A stretch of 64,000 bases of DNA from Cellulosimicrobium composti. Its GTDB lineage: Bacteria; Actinomycetota; Actinomycetes; Actinomycetales; Cellulomonadaceae. Of this stretch, positions 25,221-33,677 are shown in pieces. The notes below the pieces were generated by a model. It did not search any database, had not been told where the DNA came from, and was given only the letters and a program-made list of their open reading frames with translations. The stretch lies in assembly GCF_009711085.1 (NCBI RefSeq), contig NZ_WMKA01000012.1:30881-94880 (forward strand). The letters are read 5' to 3'. Both the position numbers and the translations under genes were made by a program. Position 1 is the stretch's first letter. Each line of letters opens with the position of its first letter.

Positions 25221-27383
25221 ATGACCGACGCCCAGGCGATGAGCGAGCTCGCGCAGGCGGGCCTCGCCGAGGCGACGGCCGACGAGTCGTTCGACCGCTT
25301 CGCCCGGCTCGTGCGCCGCCAGCTCGGGGTGTCGTCGGCGCTGGTCACGCTCGTCCTCGACGAGGAGGCCGTGCTCCCCGGCGCCCAGGGCCTCCCCGAG
25401 CCGTACCAGTCGGAGCGCCGCACGCCCCTCACCCACACGTTCTGCCAGTTCGTGACGAGCGACGCGCGCCCGCTCGTCGTGGCGGACGCCCGCGCGGAGC
25501 CGCACCTCGCGTCCCTGCGCGCGGTCGACGACGTGGGCGTCGTCTCCTACGCCGGGTTCCCGATCTTCGACCCGCACGGTCACGCCGTCGGCTCCCTGTG
25601 CGCGTTCGACGGCGAGCCCCGCCCGTGGTCGGACGAGGACCTCGCGACGCTCGCCGACCTGGCCGCCGCGTGCACGTCGGAGCTCCGGCTCCGCCTCGCC
25701 CGCGCGCGGGCCCGGCGCATGCAGCGCGTCGCGCTCGCCGCCAACCGCCGCTCGCGCCTCCTGCTGGAGCTCTCGGAGTCGTTCGCCGCCGCGACGTCGG
25801 TGCGCGACGTCGCCGAGCGGCTCGCGGCCGTGGGCGCCGTGATCGGCGCGCGGTACGCCGGGCTCGCCACGCTCGACGCGAGCGGCACCCGGCTCGAGTA
25901 CACGACGCTCGACCACCTCGAGCCCGGCATCCCCGCGTCCTTCCGCCGCATGCGCCTGGACGCCGACCGCGCGAGCGCCATCGCGGCGCGGACCCGCGAG
26001 CCCCTGTTCTTCCGCGACCACGCGCAGTACGCGGAGCGCCTGCCCGACGCCGCCGCGCTCATCGTGAACCACGAGGTCCAGGCCCGCTCGTTCCTCCCGG
26101 TGCTCGCGGAGGACCGGCTCGTCGGCGTCGTCGCGCTCGCGTGGGACACGGCGCGCGAGTTCGACGAGGACGCCGTGAAGACGGAGACGGCCATCGCGTC
26201 GTACGTGGCGCACGCGCTCGACCGCGTCCGGCTCCTGGAGGAGCGGCACCGGGTCGCGGCGACGCTCCAGGCCGCGATGCTCACGGAGCTGCCCTCGGTC
26301 CGCACCGCGGAGCTCGCCGCGACGTACGCGTCCGCGACGCGCACGGACCAGGTCGGTGGCGACTGGTACGACGCGGTCGTGCTCGACGACGACGCGTGCG
26401 TCCTCATGATCGGCGACGTCACCGGCCACGACATGGGCGCGGCCGCGCAGATGGGCCAGCTCCGCTCGATGCTGCGGACGTTCGCGTGGTGCCAGGACGA
26501 GCCGCCCGCCGTCCTGCTGCGTCTCCTCGACCGCGCCAACCGGGGGCTCGCGCTGCACTCGACCGCGACGGCCGTCGTCGTGCGGCTGGACCGCACGCCG
26601 CGCGGGTTCGACGTCACGTGGTCGAACGCGGGTCACCCGTCGCCGCTCGTCCTGCGCGCGGACGGCACCATCGACACGCTCGACGCGCCGCCCGACCTCA
26701 TGCTCGGCGTGCTCCCGAGCACGCCGCGCCACGACCACCGCGCGCGTCTCGCGCACGGCGACACGCTGCTCCTGTACACCGACGGGCTCGTCGAGCGCCG
26801 GGGCAGCCCGTACGCGGACCGGCTCGCCGGGCTCCGCGAGGCGCTGGCCGAGCTGTCGAGCACGGCGACGTCCGCGCTCCCCGACGCGCTCGTGCGCCGG
26901 CTCGTGTCGGGCCAGCGCGACGACGTGGCCGTCCTCGCGCTGCGCGTGCGCCACACGGCCCCGCGGCCGCCGGGCCCGGGGCGCCCGGCCGTCCTCGCCC
27001 GCGCGGTCGAGCACGCGTCGACGGCGATCGGCCCCTCACGGCGGTGGGTCGACGACCTCCTCGAGAGCTGCGACGTCGCGCCGGCCGTGCGCCGCATCGC
27101 GATGCTGCTCACGAGCGAGGTGCTGACGAACGCGGTGCAGCACGGCACCGCACCGGTCGAGGTGCAGGTCGAGGTCGCGCACCGCGTCCTGCGCGTCGGC
27201 GTGCGCGACGGCTCGACGGCGCTCCCCGTGCTGCGGTCCCCGCGGCCGCACGAGACCGGGGGTCGGGGCGTGCAGTTCCTGGAGCGCTGCGCCGCGCGCT
27301 GGGGCGTCGACCTGGACGCCGACGGCGAGGACCCGCAGGGCTTCCGCAAGACCGTGTGGTTCGAGCTCGACCTCGCCGACTGA
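25221..27383 (+). CDS. GAF-GAF-SpoIIE phosphatase with HATPase (anti-sigma kinase-like) domain
   Basis: 720 residues. GAF 1 (about 20-165) and GAF 2 (about 175-345) precede a SpoIIE phosphatase domain (about 350-575, GGDWYD and IGDVTGHDMGAAAQMGQLR). A C-terminal RsbW/SpoIIAB-like ATPase follows (about 600-718) with N-box LLTSEVLTNAVQHG, VRDGS and ETGGRGVQFLE. One chain therefore holds sensor, phosphatase and kinase for an anti-anti-sigma factor, as in multidomain partner-switching regulators of Streptomyces. The ECF-type sigma gene that follows has its own upstream region and is of a class not normally controlled this way, so a link is uncertain. Confidence 0.9.
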   Translation: MTDAQAMSELAQAGLAEATADESFDRFARLVRRQLGVSSALVTLVLDEEAVLPGAQGLPEPYQSERRTPLTHTFCQFVTSDARPLVVADARAEPHLASLRAVDDVGVVSYAGFPIFDPHGHAVGSLCAFDGEPRPWSDEDLATLADLAAACTSELRLRLARARARRMQRVALAANRRSRLLLELSESFAAATSVRDVAERLAAVGAVIGARYAGLATLDASGTRLEYTTLDHLEPGIPASFRRMRLDADRASAIAARTREPLFFRDHAQYAERLPDAAALIVNHEVQARSFLPVLAEDRLVGVVALAWDTAREFDEDAVKTETAIASYVAHALDRVRLLEERHRVAATLQAAMLTELPSVRTAELAATYASATRTDQVGGDWYDAVVLDDDACVLMIGDVTGHDMGAAAQMGQLRSMLRTFAWCQDEPPAVLLRLLDRANRGLALHSTATAVVVRLDRTPRGFDVTWSNAGHPSPLVLRADGTIDTLDAPPDLMLGVLPSTPRHDHRARLAHGDTLLLYTDGLVERRGSPYADRLAGLREALAELSSTATSALPDALVRRLVSGQRDDVAVLALRVRHTAPRPPGPGRPAVLARAVEHASTAIGPSRRWVDDLLESCDVAPAVRRIAMLLTSEVLTNAVQHGTAPVEVQVEVAHRVLRVGVRDGSTALPVLRSPRPHETGGRGVQFLERCAARWGVDLDADGEDPQGFRKTVWFELDLAD

Positions 27384-27542
27384 GCGCGCCTCCCGGCCCG
27401 CGCGCCCGGCCTCGCGCGGCCGCCCCTGTGCTGTGTCGGAGGCCGGAGGTAGCGTGTGTGAGGTGGGCCACTCCCCCTGGGCCCGTGCGATCCCGTGACC
27501 CCTCGCGAACGTCGACACCATCGAGTCCTGAGAGGCAGCACC

Positions 27543-28613
27543 ATGACCGACCTCGCCAGCCCCCCGAGCGTGCGCGCGGACGCCACCGCGACCGGCCCCG
27601 CTCCCCTGCCCGACCGCGCCGACCTCGACGCGGTCCTCGACGGCTTCCGTCGCGAGATCACGGGCTACTGCTACCGGATGCTCGGCTCCGCGTTCGAGGC
27701 GGACGACGCCACGCAGGAGACGTTCCTGCGCGCGTGGCGCTCGTACGACCGCTTCGAGGGCCGGTCGTCGCTGCGGTCGTGGCTGTACCGCATCGCGACG
27801 AACGTGTGCTTCGACGCGCTCGGCGCGCGCAAGCGGCGTGAGCGGCCGATGGGGCTGGGCGGTCCGCAGGCGCCGGAGGCCGAGAACCTGGGCCAGGTGC
27901 TGCCCGAGGAGACGTGGGTCGAGCCCGTCCCGGACGACCGGGTGCTGCCGCACGACGGCGACCCGGCGCAGGTCGCCGTGGGCCGCGAGAGCGTCCGCCT
28001 CGCGTTCGTCGCCGCGCTGCAGTTCCTGCCGCCCCGCCAGCGCGCGGTGCTCCTCCTGCGCGAGGTGCTGCGCTGGCAGGCGAGCGAGGTCGCGGAGCTC
28101 CTCGACACGTCGGTCGCGTCGGTGAACAGCGCGCTCCAGCGGGCGCGCGCCACCCTCGCGGCGCGCGCGCACTGGGACAGCTCGGGCCTCGGGTCCGACG
28201 CCGAGCCCGCGCCGGTCGCGTCGAACGAGGGCCTCGGCGACGAGGAGAAGGCGCTGCTCGAGCGCTACCTCGACGCGTTCGAGCGGTACGACATGGATGC
28301 GCTCGTCGCGATCCTCCACGAGGACGCCACGCTGTCCATGCCGCCGTACCCGCTGTGGATGCGCGGGACGGACGACATCGTCGCGTGGATGACAGGACCG
28401 GGCCACGAGTGCGCGGGCTCGCGCATGATCCCCGTCGCGGTCAACGGCACGTTCGGGTTCGGCCAGTACCGCCCCGCCGCGGGCGGTGGGCACGAGCCGT
28501 GGGCGCTGCAGGTGATCGAGACCGAGGACGGCCGTGTCACGGCGATCAACGCCTTCCTCGACACGGCGTCCTGGTTCCCGCTCTTCGGGCTCCCCGCGCG
28601 CCTCGACGACTGA
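27543..28613 (+). CDS. ECF sigma factor with C-terminal SnoaL-like domain (SigX5-like)
   Basis: 356 residues; ATG with GAGAGG upstream. Sigma region 2 lies at about 35-105 (ITGYCYRMLGSAFEADDATQ, TFLRAWRSYDRFEG) and region 4 at about 155-205 (LPPRQRAVLLLREVLRWQA, SEVAELLDTSVASVNSALQR). A SnoaL/NTF2-like domain follows (about 230-350, ERYLDAFERYDMDALVAILH). This matches the SigX5/SigJ-type ECF group, where the fused domain replaces a separate anti-sigma factor and modulates activity. A possible -10 box, TAGCGT, is at 27450-27455. No anti-sigma gene follows. Confidence 0.9.
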   Translation: MTDLASPPSVRADATATGPAPLPDRADLDAVLDGFRREITGYCYRMLGSAFEADDATQETFLRAWRSYDRFEGRSSLRSWLYRIATNVCFDALGARKRRERPMGLGGPQAPEAENLGQVLPEETWVEPVPDDRVLPHDGDPAQVAVGRESVRLAFVAALQFLPPRQRAVLLLREVLRWQASEVAELLDTSVASVNSALQRARATLAARAHWDSSGLGSDAEPAPVASNEGLGDEEKALLERYLDAFERYDMDALVAILHEDATLSMPPYPLWMRGTDDIVAWMTGPGHECAGSRMIPVAVNGTFGFGQYRPAAGGGHEPWALQVIETEDGRVTAINAFLDTASWFPLFGLPARLDD

Positions 28614-28614
28614 G

Positions 28615-28640
28615 CCTCCGGGCGCCGCGGCACCCGGAGG
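28615..28640. terminator. Hairpin between convergent sigma and DUF1269 genes
   Basis: Arms CCTCCGGG (28615-28622) and CCCGGAGG (28633-28640) pair perfectly over a 10-base loop, directly after the sigma-factor stop and just before the convergent DUF1269 stop. Probably a bidirectional terminator. Confidence 0.55.
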
Positions 28641-28645
28641 TCTCG

Positions 28646-29128
28646 TCAGCCGAAGGTCTCGAGGAGCGCGCTGCGCTCGGCCTCGGTGAGGTTGGTCGCG
28701 ACGAGGGTCCCGTGCACGCCGTGGAACCGCTCGCCCACGCGGTCGAGGTCGCCGTCCTCCGTGACGACGAACAGCGCGGACGTGCCCGGCGTGACGCCCT
28801 CGCGGATCCGGTCGAGCTGGTCCTTGTCGATCCCGACGGCGGCCATCGCCTTGCTCGACGCGCCGATCGCGGCGCCGGCGGCGGCCCCGAGCACGGGCGC
28901 GAAGAACAGCGACCCGAGCAGCAGGCCCCAGAACGCGCCCCAGCCGGTGCCGCGCCACTCGTCCTGGTGCCCGTGGCGCGTCGTCGGCTTGGCCGCACCC
29001 TCGGGCCACGACACGACCGCGGTGTCGATGATCCGCACCGCGTGCTCCGACGCGGCGTCGTGCAGGATCCGGGACGCGGTGTCGGCGCCCTCGGGCGAGT
29101 CGAACCTCCAGACGGTGAACGTGGCCAT
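28646..29128 (-). CDS. DUF1269 family protein
   Basis: 160 residues, ATG with GGGAGGAGAG upstream. It has an N-terminal ferredoxin-like half (TFTVWRFDSPEGADTASRIL, DTAVVSWPEG), a central hydrophobic glycine-zipper segment (WGAFWGLLLGSLFFAPVLGA, AAGAAIGASS) and a C-terminal half with VTPGTSALFVVTED. This is the DUF1269 pattern; function is unknown and membrane association is likely. It is last in a minus-strand group of four small genes and has a paralogue at 31.9 kb. Confidence 0.85.
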   Translation of the reverse strand: MATFTVWRFDSPEGADTASRILHDAASEHAVRIIDTAVVSWPEGAAKPTTRHGHQDEWRGTGWGAFWGLLLGSLFFAPVLGAAAGAAIGASSKAMAAVGIDKDQLDRIREGVTPGTSALFVVTEDGDLDRVGERFHGVHGTLVATNLTEAERSALLETFG

Positions 29129-29145
29129 CGCGCTCTCCTCCCCGC

Positions 29146-29487
29146 TCAGCCGAGCAGCTTGGCCTTGGCGGCCGCGAACTCGGCGTCGGTGAGCACGCCG
29201 GAGGCGTGGAGCTGGCCGAGGCGCTCGAGCTGGCCGAGCAGGTCCTCCTGGGCGGCGGGCGCGGCCGGTGCCGCGGCCGCCTGCTGGGCGGCGGCCTGCT
29301 GGGCGGCCGCCTCGATGCGTGCCTGCTCCTGCGCGGCCTGCGCCTGCTGGGCGTCCCACGACTGCTGCGCCTTGGCGTTCTGCCGGCGCGAGACCGCCCC
29401 GGCGGTCGCCTGGGCGGTCCCGGCGATCACCGCGGTACGGGCTGCGGTGCCGATGAGGCCCGGGCGCCCGATGCGACGGATGGGCAT
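29146..29487 (-). CDS. SHOCT domain protein
   Basis: 113 residues. It has a basic start (MPIRRIGRPGLIGTAART), a middle rich in Ala and Gln (about 40-78) and a C-terminal SHOCT motif (LLGQLERLGQLHASGVLTDA, EFAAAKAKLLG). SHOCT is a short helix pair found at protein ends and thought to mediate oligomerisation. AGGAGG precedes the ATG, and the DUF1269 gene follows 17 bases downstream. Confidence 0.88.
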   Translation of the reverse strand: MPIRRIGRPGLIGTAARTAVIAGTAQATAGAVSRRQNAKAQQSWDAQQAQAAQEQARIEAAAQQAAAQQAAAAPAAPAAQEDLLGQLERLGQLHASGVLTDAEFAAAKAKLLG

Positions 29488-29555
29488 GGTTCCTCCTGAG
29501 GGTCTGTCGGCGCCCGCGGTCGTGCGGGGCACCGGTGCTGGTGTGCGACGGGCCG

Positions 29556-29987
29556 TCAGCCCTCGGCGAGGGCGAGGTCCGCGACCTCGTTGACGACCTC
29601 GGCCGGGATGCGCTCGCTGAGCACGACGATCCCGTCGGCCGCGCGCGTCGCGGCCACCACGCCGCGCGCCCACGTGTGCTCGACGACGAGCACGAGCGCC
29701 GTCGTCCCGGGTGCGAGCACCCCGGCGACGTGCTCGAGGTCCTCCTGCCCCGCCAGGCCGGCGCCCGGGAGCTCGACGTCGGTCAGCTCCACGACGTCGC
29801 CGAGGTCGGACACCTCGAGGATCTCGACGTCCCCGGACTCGGACTGCCGCACGACGACGAGGTCGAGCAGCGTGACCGTGCCCTCGACCAGGACGTCGAG
29901 GACGGCGGCGCGCACGTCGACGGGGACCCGGTCGGACGGGAAGGCGACCGCGACGATCTCGACGGGGCCGAACGTGGATCCTGCCAT
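29556..29987 (-). CDS. DUF6325 family protein
   Basis: 143 residues, soluble and acidic, starting GPVEIVAVAFPSDRVPVDVR. It has an alternating strand/helix pattern, LLDLVVVRQSESGDVEILEV, and a C-terminal half containing GTTALVLVVEHTWARGV. This resembles the domain of unknown function found beside SHOCT and DUF1269-like genes in actinobacteria. The repeated pairing suggests a shared complex at the membrane. AGGAG precedes the ATG. Confidence 0.8.
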   Translation of the reverse strand: MAGSTFGPVEIVAVAFPSDRVPVDVRAAVLDVLVEGTVTLLDLVVVRQSESGDVEILEVSDLGDVVELTDVELPGAGLAGQEDLEHVAGVLAPGTTALVLVVEHTWARGVVAATRAADGIVVLSERIPAEVVNEVADLALAEG

Positions 29988-30011
29988 GCGCTGCTCCTGT
30001 CTGCCGGCGGG

Positions 30012-30032
30012 CCGGGCCCTGGTCGGGCCCGG
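30012..30032 (-). terminator. Short GC hairpin within the small-protein operon
   Basis: CCGGGCCC and GGGCCCGG (8-bp perfect stem, 5-base loop) lie between the membrane-protein gene and the DUF6325 gene. It could trim or attenuate the operon transcript. Confidence 0.35.
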
Positions 30033-30053
30033 GTGCCCTCGGTGCTGCGGGTG

Positions 30054-30467
30054 TCAGACCTCGCGGGCCGCGCGCTCGGCCTCGTCGCCGTGCACGACGA
30101 GCGCCCAGAGGACGAAGACGTCGAGCACGATCGTGACGAGCGACCACCACGGCGTGACCTGGAGCGTCGTGAACTGGGCGATCGCGTTGAGGACGACGAG
30201 GACGATCGCGACCATCCGCGCCCATCCCTTGCCCGCGAGGAGCGCGAAGCCCGTGAGCACGAGCAGGACGCCGATGAGGAGGTGGATCCAGCCCCAGGTC
30301 GAGACGTCGAGGACGACGATCCCCGCGTCGCTCACGCCCACGAGGCTCTTCGGGGAGAAGACCGCGACGAGCCCGCTGATCGCGTTGAAGAACCCGATGG
30401 TGACGAGGACGATCCCCGCGAACCAGACCCAGCCGACCCATGCCGTGACCTGCGACGAGCGTGCCAT
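30054..30467 (-). CDS. Four-TM membrane protein, DUF7144-like
   Basis: 137 residues with four hydrophobic segments (about 8-30, 57-77, 82-100, 105-125). The pattern WVGWVWFAGIVLVTIGFFNA, ISGL at the start and STWGWIHLLIGVLLVLTGFA in the middle is that of a small actinobacterial membrane family. Function unknown. AGGAGG precedes the ATG. It is first of the four small genes, divergent from the AI-2E transporter. Confidence 0.82.
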   Translation of the reverse strand: MARSSQVTAWVGWVWFAGIVLVTIGFFNAISGLVAVFSPKSLVGVSDAGIVVLDVSTWGWIHLLIGVLLVLTGFALLAGKGWARMVAIVLVVLNAIAQFTTLQVTPWWSLVTIVLDVFVLWALVVHGDEAERAAREV

Positions 30468-30593
30468 GCGAGTCCTCCTGAGAAACCGTCGGCGACGACC
30501 GGACGAGGGTGCGCGTCGATCGTGGCACCGGCGGCACGGTTCGGCATCCGGAAGGGTCCGGCGTGCCGGTCCGGGCCGCCCCGAGCGCGCCGC

Positions 30594-30599
30594 TAGGTT
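30594..30599 (+). promoter_or_regulatory. -10 box, leaderless promoter of AI-2E transporter
   Basis: TAGGTT, six bases, ATG at 30606; no ribosome site. An identical box and spacing precede the endonuclease IV gene at 46.9 kb. Confidence 0.6.
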
Positions 30600-30605
30600 C
30601 GTGCC

Positions 30606-31892
30606 ATGACGACGCCGACCCGCTCGGACGACCCCTGGTCGGGGGTGCCGGACAGCGGCACGCGCCCGGTCCAGCACGACTCGCGGCGACCGCCGCGGTG
30701 GGTGCCGCGGGCCCTCGCCATGGCCGTGGTCGCCGTGTTCGTCGGTCTCTTCGCGTGGGACGCGATGCGCGCGCTGCAGGGACTGGGCGTCAACATCCTC
30801 ATCGCGTTCTTCCTCGCGCTCGCCCTGGAGCCGGTCGTCGTGTGGCTCGTGCGCCACGGCTGGCGGCGCGGTGCGGCGGCGGCCGTGGCGCTCCTGGGCT
30901 CGATCGTCGTCGCGCTCGTCGTGCTCGCGCTCTTCGGCAACCTCTTCGTCCAGCAGCTCGTCCAGCTCGTGCAGACGCTCCCGGACCTCTACGCGAGCGT
31001 CCAGGTGTCCGTCGCGGAGCGGTTCGACGTGGTCATCCCGGACTCCGACGACCTGCTGCGGCAGGCGTTCGACCAGTTCGGGGAGGACGTGGCGTCGGGC
31101 GCGCTGCTCGTCGGCACGACGATCCTCGGCGGCATCTTCGCGAGCCTGACGATCCTGCTCGTCACCTACTACCTCCTCGCCGCCGGGCCGGCGTTCCGCG
31201 CGGCCGTGTGCCGCTGGCTCACGCCGAACCGCCAGGAGGAGGTCCTGCGGCTCTGGGAGATCACGCAGGTCAAGGTGTCCGACTTCATCACCTCGCGCAT
31301 CGTGCTCGCCGCGCTGTCGAGCGTCCTCACCTTCGTGTTCCTGGCGATCCTCCAGACGCCCTACGCCCTGCCGCTCGCGGTGTTCACGGGCGTCGTGTCG
31401 CAGTTCGTCCCGACGATCGGCACCTACCTCGGCGGCGCGCTTCCCGTCGCGGTCGCGCTCACGTCCCAGGGGCTCCCGCAGGCGCTCGGCGTGCTGGGGT
31501 TCATCATCGGGTACCAGCAGCTCGAGAACCTGTACTTCTCCCCCAAGGTCTCAGCGCGCGCGCTGGAGATGAACCCGGCGGTGAGCTTCGTCGTCGTGCT
31601 CGCCTTCGGCGCCGTCTTCGGGGCGCTCGGCGCGTTCCTCGCCCTGCCCGTCGCCGCGACGATCCAGGCCGTCGCGAACACCTACCTCCAGCGGCACGAG
31701 CTCATCGAGTCCCACATGCTCCACGACCCGGGCCGCGGGCCGCGGGACGGGGCGCCGCGGGACGGGGGCTCGCCCGACGACGCGGAGGCGGAGCCCTCGG
31801 ACCGCGCCTCGCGCCGCCGTCGTGCCAACCGACGGGCGGCGCGCGAGGCGGCCGAGGAGGTCGAGCGGCGGCACGAGGACGGCGTCGAGTAG
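30606..31892 (+). CDS. AI-2E family transporter
   Basis: 428 residues, about seven or eight hydrophobic segments. Family pattern: early paired helices (VNILIAFFLALALEPVVVWL), a long amphipathic region with many Gln/Leu (NLFVQQLVQLVQTLPDLYAS), later FVPTIGTYLGGALPV and GYQQLENLYFSPKV. The last 60 residues are charged and Arg/Glu-rich. The family is named for TqsA but includes Na+/H+ antiporters and many uncharacterised exporters, so the substrate is open. It lies among small envelope-protein genes. Confidence 0.9.
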   Translation: MTTPTRSDDPWSGVPDSGTRPVQHDSRRPPRWVPRALAMAVVAVFVGLFAWDAMRALQGLGVNILIAFFLALALEPVVVWLVRHGWRRGAAAAVALLGSIVVALVVLALFGNLFVQQLVQLVQTLPDLYASVQVSVAERFDVVIPDSDDLLRQAFDQFGEDVASGALLVGTTILGGIFASLTILLVTYYLLAAGPAFRAAVCRWLTPNRQEEVLRLWEITQVKVSDFITSRIVLAALSSVLTFVFLAILQTPYALPLAVFTGVVSQFVPTIGTYLGGALPVAVALTSQGLPQALGVLGFIIGYQQLENLYFSPKVSARALEMNPAVSFVVVLAFGAVFGALGAFLALPVAATIQAVANTYLQRHELIESHMLHDPGRGPRDGAPRDGGSPDDAEAEPSDRASRRRRANRRAAREAAEEVERRHEDGVE

Positions 31893-31919
31893 GACCGACC
31901 GCGTCGCCGGGCGGACGGC

Positions 31920-32417
31920 TCAGGCGTTCTCGTCGAACGCCGCGCGCAGCTTCGCCTCCTCCTCGGCGGAGAGGTTCGTCTGGAGGAGCTCGCCGTGGAT
32001 GCCCTGCCCCTGCAGCGCGTCGTGCACACGGTCGACCACCGCCCCCGACGTGAGCACGAACAGCGCCGACGTGCCCGGCGTGACCTTGCTCCGCACGGAG
32101 TCGATGAAGTCGTCGTTGATCCCCACGTCGGTCAGCGCCCCCGCGATCGCGCCGGACGCGGCACCGATCGCCGCGCCGAGCAGCGGGACGAAGAACAGCA
32201 GGCCGAACAGCAGGCCCCAGAACGTCCCGCCCAGCGCCCCGACCGCCGTCGTGCTGGTGCCCTGGCGCGTCCGCGGCTTCTTGCGGCCCTCCTCCCAGGA
32301 CACGACGGCCGCGTCCTGGACCTGGACGAGCTCCTGCTTCTGGAGCGCGAGCAGCGCGTCCTCGGCGCGTTGCGCTCCCTCTGGGGTGTCGAACTTCCAC
32401 ACGGTCAGCGTTGCCAC
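31920..32417 (-). CDS. DUF1269 family protein, second copy
   Basis: 165 residues from a GTG with GAGAGG upstream. It is colinear with the copy at 28.6-29.1 kb: ATLTVWKFDTPEGAQRAEDA, then QDAAVVSWEEGRKKPRTRQG, a hydrophobic core (GTFWGLLFGLLFFVPLLGAA) and VTPGTSALFVLTSG. The two paralogues flank the AI-2E transporter and the SHOCT/DUF6325 group, suggesting duplication within a functional cluster. Confidence 0.88.
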   Translation of the reverse strand: MATLTVWKFDTPEGAQRAEDALLALQKQELVQVQDAAVVSWEEGRKKPRTRQGTSTTAVGALGGTFWGLLFGLLFFVPLLGAAIGAASGAIAGALTDVGINDDFIDSVRSKVTPGTSALFVLTSGAVVDRVHDALQGQGIHGELLQTNLSAEEEAKLRAAFDENA

Positions 32418-32599
32418 GGTCAGCCTCTCTCCACGGTTCGTTCCGGTCAGGGCCGCTCGACGCGCGAGCGGTTCGACGCTATGGCGGCGCCGGACGCACC
32501 GCCACCGGACCGCGTGGCCCGGTCTCCCGGGTTTCGCGGGTAGGCTCGGCACCCCGAGTCTGGACCTGGCTCGCCACGCACGACGATGTGGAGAGCACC

Positions 32600-33319
32600 A
32601 TGTCCATCGACGACCCCACGATCGAGCAGCAGCTCGCCCAGGGCGCGCACCCGCAGGTCGGCGAGTTCCGCCTCGACCTCCCGGCCGGCACCTGGTGGTG
32701 GTCGCCCGAGACCTACCGCCTCCACGGCTTCGCGCCCGGTGAGGTCGTGCCCACGACGGCCCTCGTCCACGCGCACGAGCACCCCGACGACCGCGACCGC
32801 GTGCGCCGGGCCCTCGAGCGGGCACGGACCACCGGCGCGCCGTTCTCGAGCGTGCACCGGGTCGTCGACGCGCGGGGCGCCGAGCGCGTCCTCGTCATGG
32901 CCGGCAAGGGGCGCCGGGACTCCGCGACGGGCGCGGTCGTCGCGGTCGTCGGCTGCTTCGTGGACGTCACGCGCGCCGTGGCCGAGCACGCGCACGAGCG
33001 CGCGCGCCGGGACATCGCCGCGGCCGCGGCGACGCGCGGCACGATCGAGCAGGCCAAGGGCGTCCTCGCCGTCGCGTACGGCGTGCACCCCGAGGAGGCG
33101 TTCGCGCGGCTCACGCAGGCCTCGAACGACCGCAACGTCCCGCTGCGCGAGCTCGCGCGGCTCGTCGTGGCCGAGGCCATGAGCGGGCCGGACTGCGTCG
33201 AGCGCGTCGACGCGCTCCTGCGCCACCGCGGCGAGCGCCGTGGTCGCGCCCCGGTCAGCCCTTCGCCGTCGCCTGGCGGATCGTGCGCTGCTCCTGACGT
33301 CGGTCCCACCAGCGCTTGA
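32600..33319 (+). CDS. PAS-ANTAR response protein
   Basis: 239 residues; ATG with GGAGAG upstream and a TAGGCT box at 32542-32547. A PAS-fold sensor (about 25-140, FRLDLPAGTWWWSPETYRLH, AGKGRRDSATGAVVAVVGCF) is joined by a helix to an ANTAR domain (about 150-205, TIEQAKGVLAVAYGVHPEEA, FARLTQASNDRNVPL). ANTAR domains bind paired hairpins in mRNA leaders and prevent termination. The PAS domain would sense a ligand or redox cue. Its last 65 bases overlap the end of the opposing holin-like gene. Confidence 0.9.
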   Translation: MSIDDPTIEQQLAQGAHPQVGEFRLDLPAGTWWWSPETYRLHGFAPGEVVPTTALVHAHEHPDDRDRVRRALERARTTGAPFSSVHRVVDARGAERVLVMAGKGRRDSATGAVVAVVGCFVDVTRAVAEHAHERARRDIAAAAATRGTIEQAKGVLAVAYGVHPEEAFARLTQASNDRNVPLRELARLVVAEAMSGPDCVERVDALLRHRGERRGRAPVSPSPSPGGSCAAPDVGPTSA

Positions 33320-33674
33320 GGACGAGCCACCCGAGGAACCAGCCGCCCAGGGCGCCGATCACCCAGACGACGACGGTCGCCCCGACCCACGTCCCGGCGC
33401 CCGTGATCTCGATCGAGTCGCCGACGAGCGTGGCGACCCACAGCGCGAGGAACGTCGACACGAGACCGATCCCGCCGAGGATCGCGGAGGCGTACTTGCG
33501 CGCCACGTTGAAGACGAAGGGCGCGAGGACCGCCTGGGCCACCGCGAGCACCAGGACGGCGACCACGAAGCCGGAGGCGTGAACGGTGACGCCGTCGAAG
33601 AGGCTCGACGCCACGAGGAGGCCCACGGCGGCGAGGACCACGTTGATCGCGAAGCTCAGCAGGAACCGGATCAT
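33255..33674 (-). CDS. Phage-holin-family IV-like 4-TM membrane protein
   Basis: 139 residues with four hydrophobic segments and a basic C-terminal tail (LKRWWDRRQEQRTIRQATAK). The pattern FLLSFAINVVLAAVGLLVAS then DGVTVHASGFVVAVLVLAVA matches the chromosomal four-helix family called holin superfamily IV or mycobacterial 4TM. Most members are not in prophages and their role is unknown. Its start abuts the GH20 remnant on the other strand, so its promoter must lie in what was once GH20 coding sequence. Confidence 0.78.
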   Translation of the reverse strand: MIRFLLSFAINVVLAAVGLLVASSLFDGVTVHASGFVVAVLVLAVAQAVLAPFVFNVARKYASAILGGIGLVSTFLALWVATLVGDSIEITGAGTWVGATVVVWVIGALGGWFLGWLVLKRWWDRRQEQRTIRQATAKG

Positions 33675-33677
33675 GCC

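Noticed and set aside
33240..33674. Upstream extension of the GH20 remnant frame over the holin-like gene
   Set aside because: The extension reads as antisense low-complexity sequence; the 4-TM protein on the minus strand is a recognisable family, so the extension is not a real N-terminus.
33255..33674. Holin-like gene as evidence of a prophage
   Set aside because: No lysin, capsid, terminase, integrase or att sites nearby; this 4-TM family is common on actinobacterial chromosomes.
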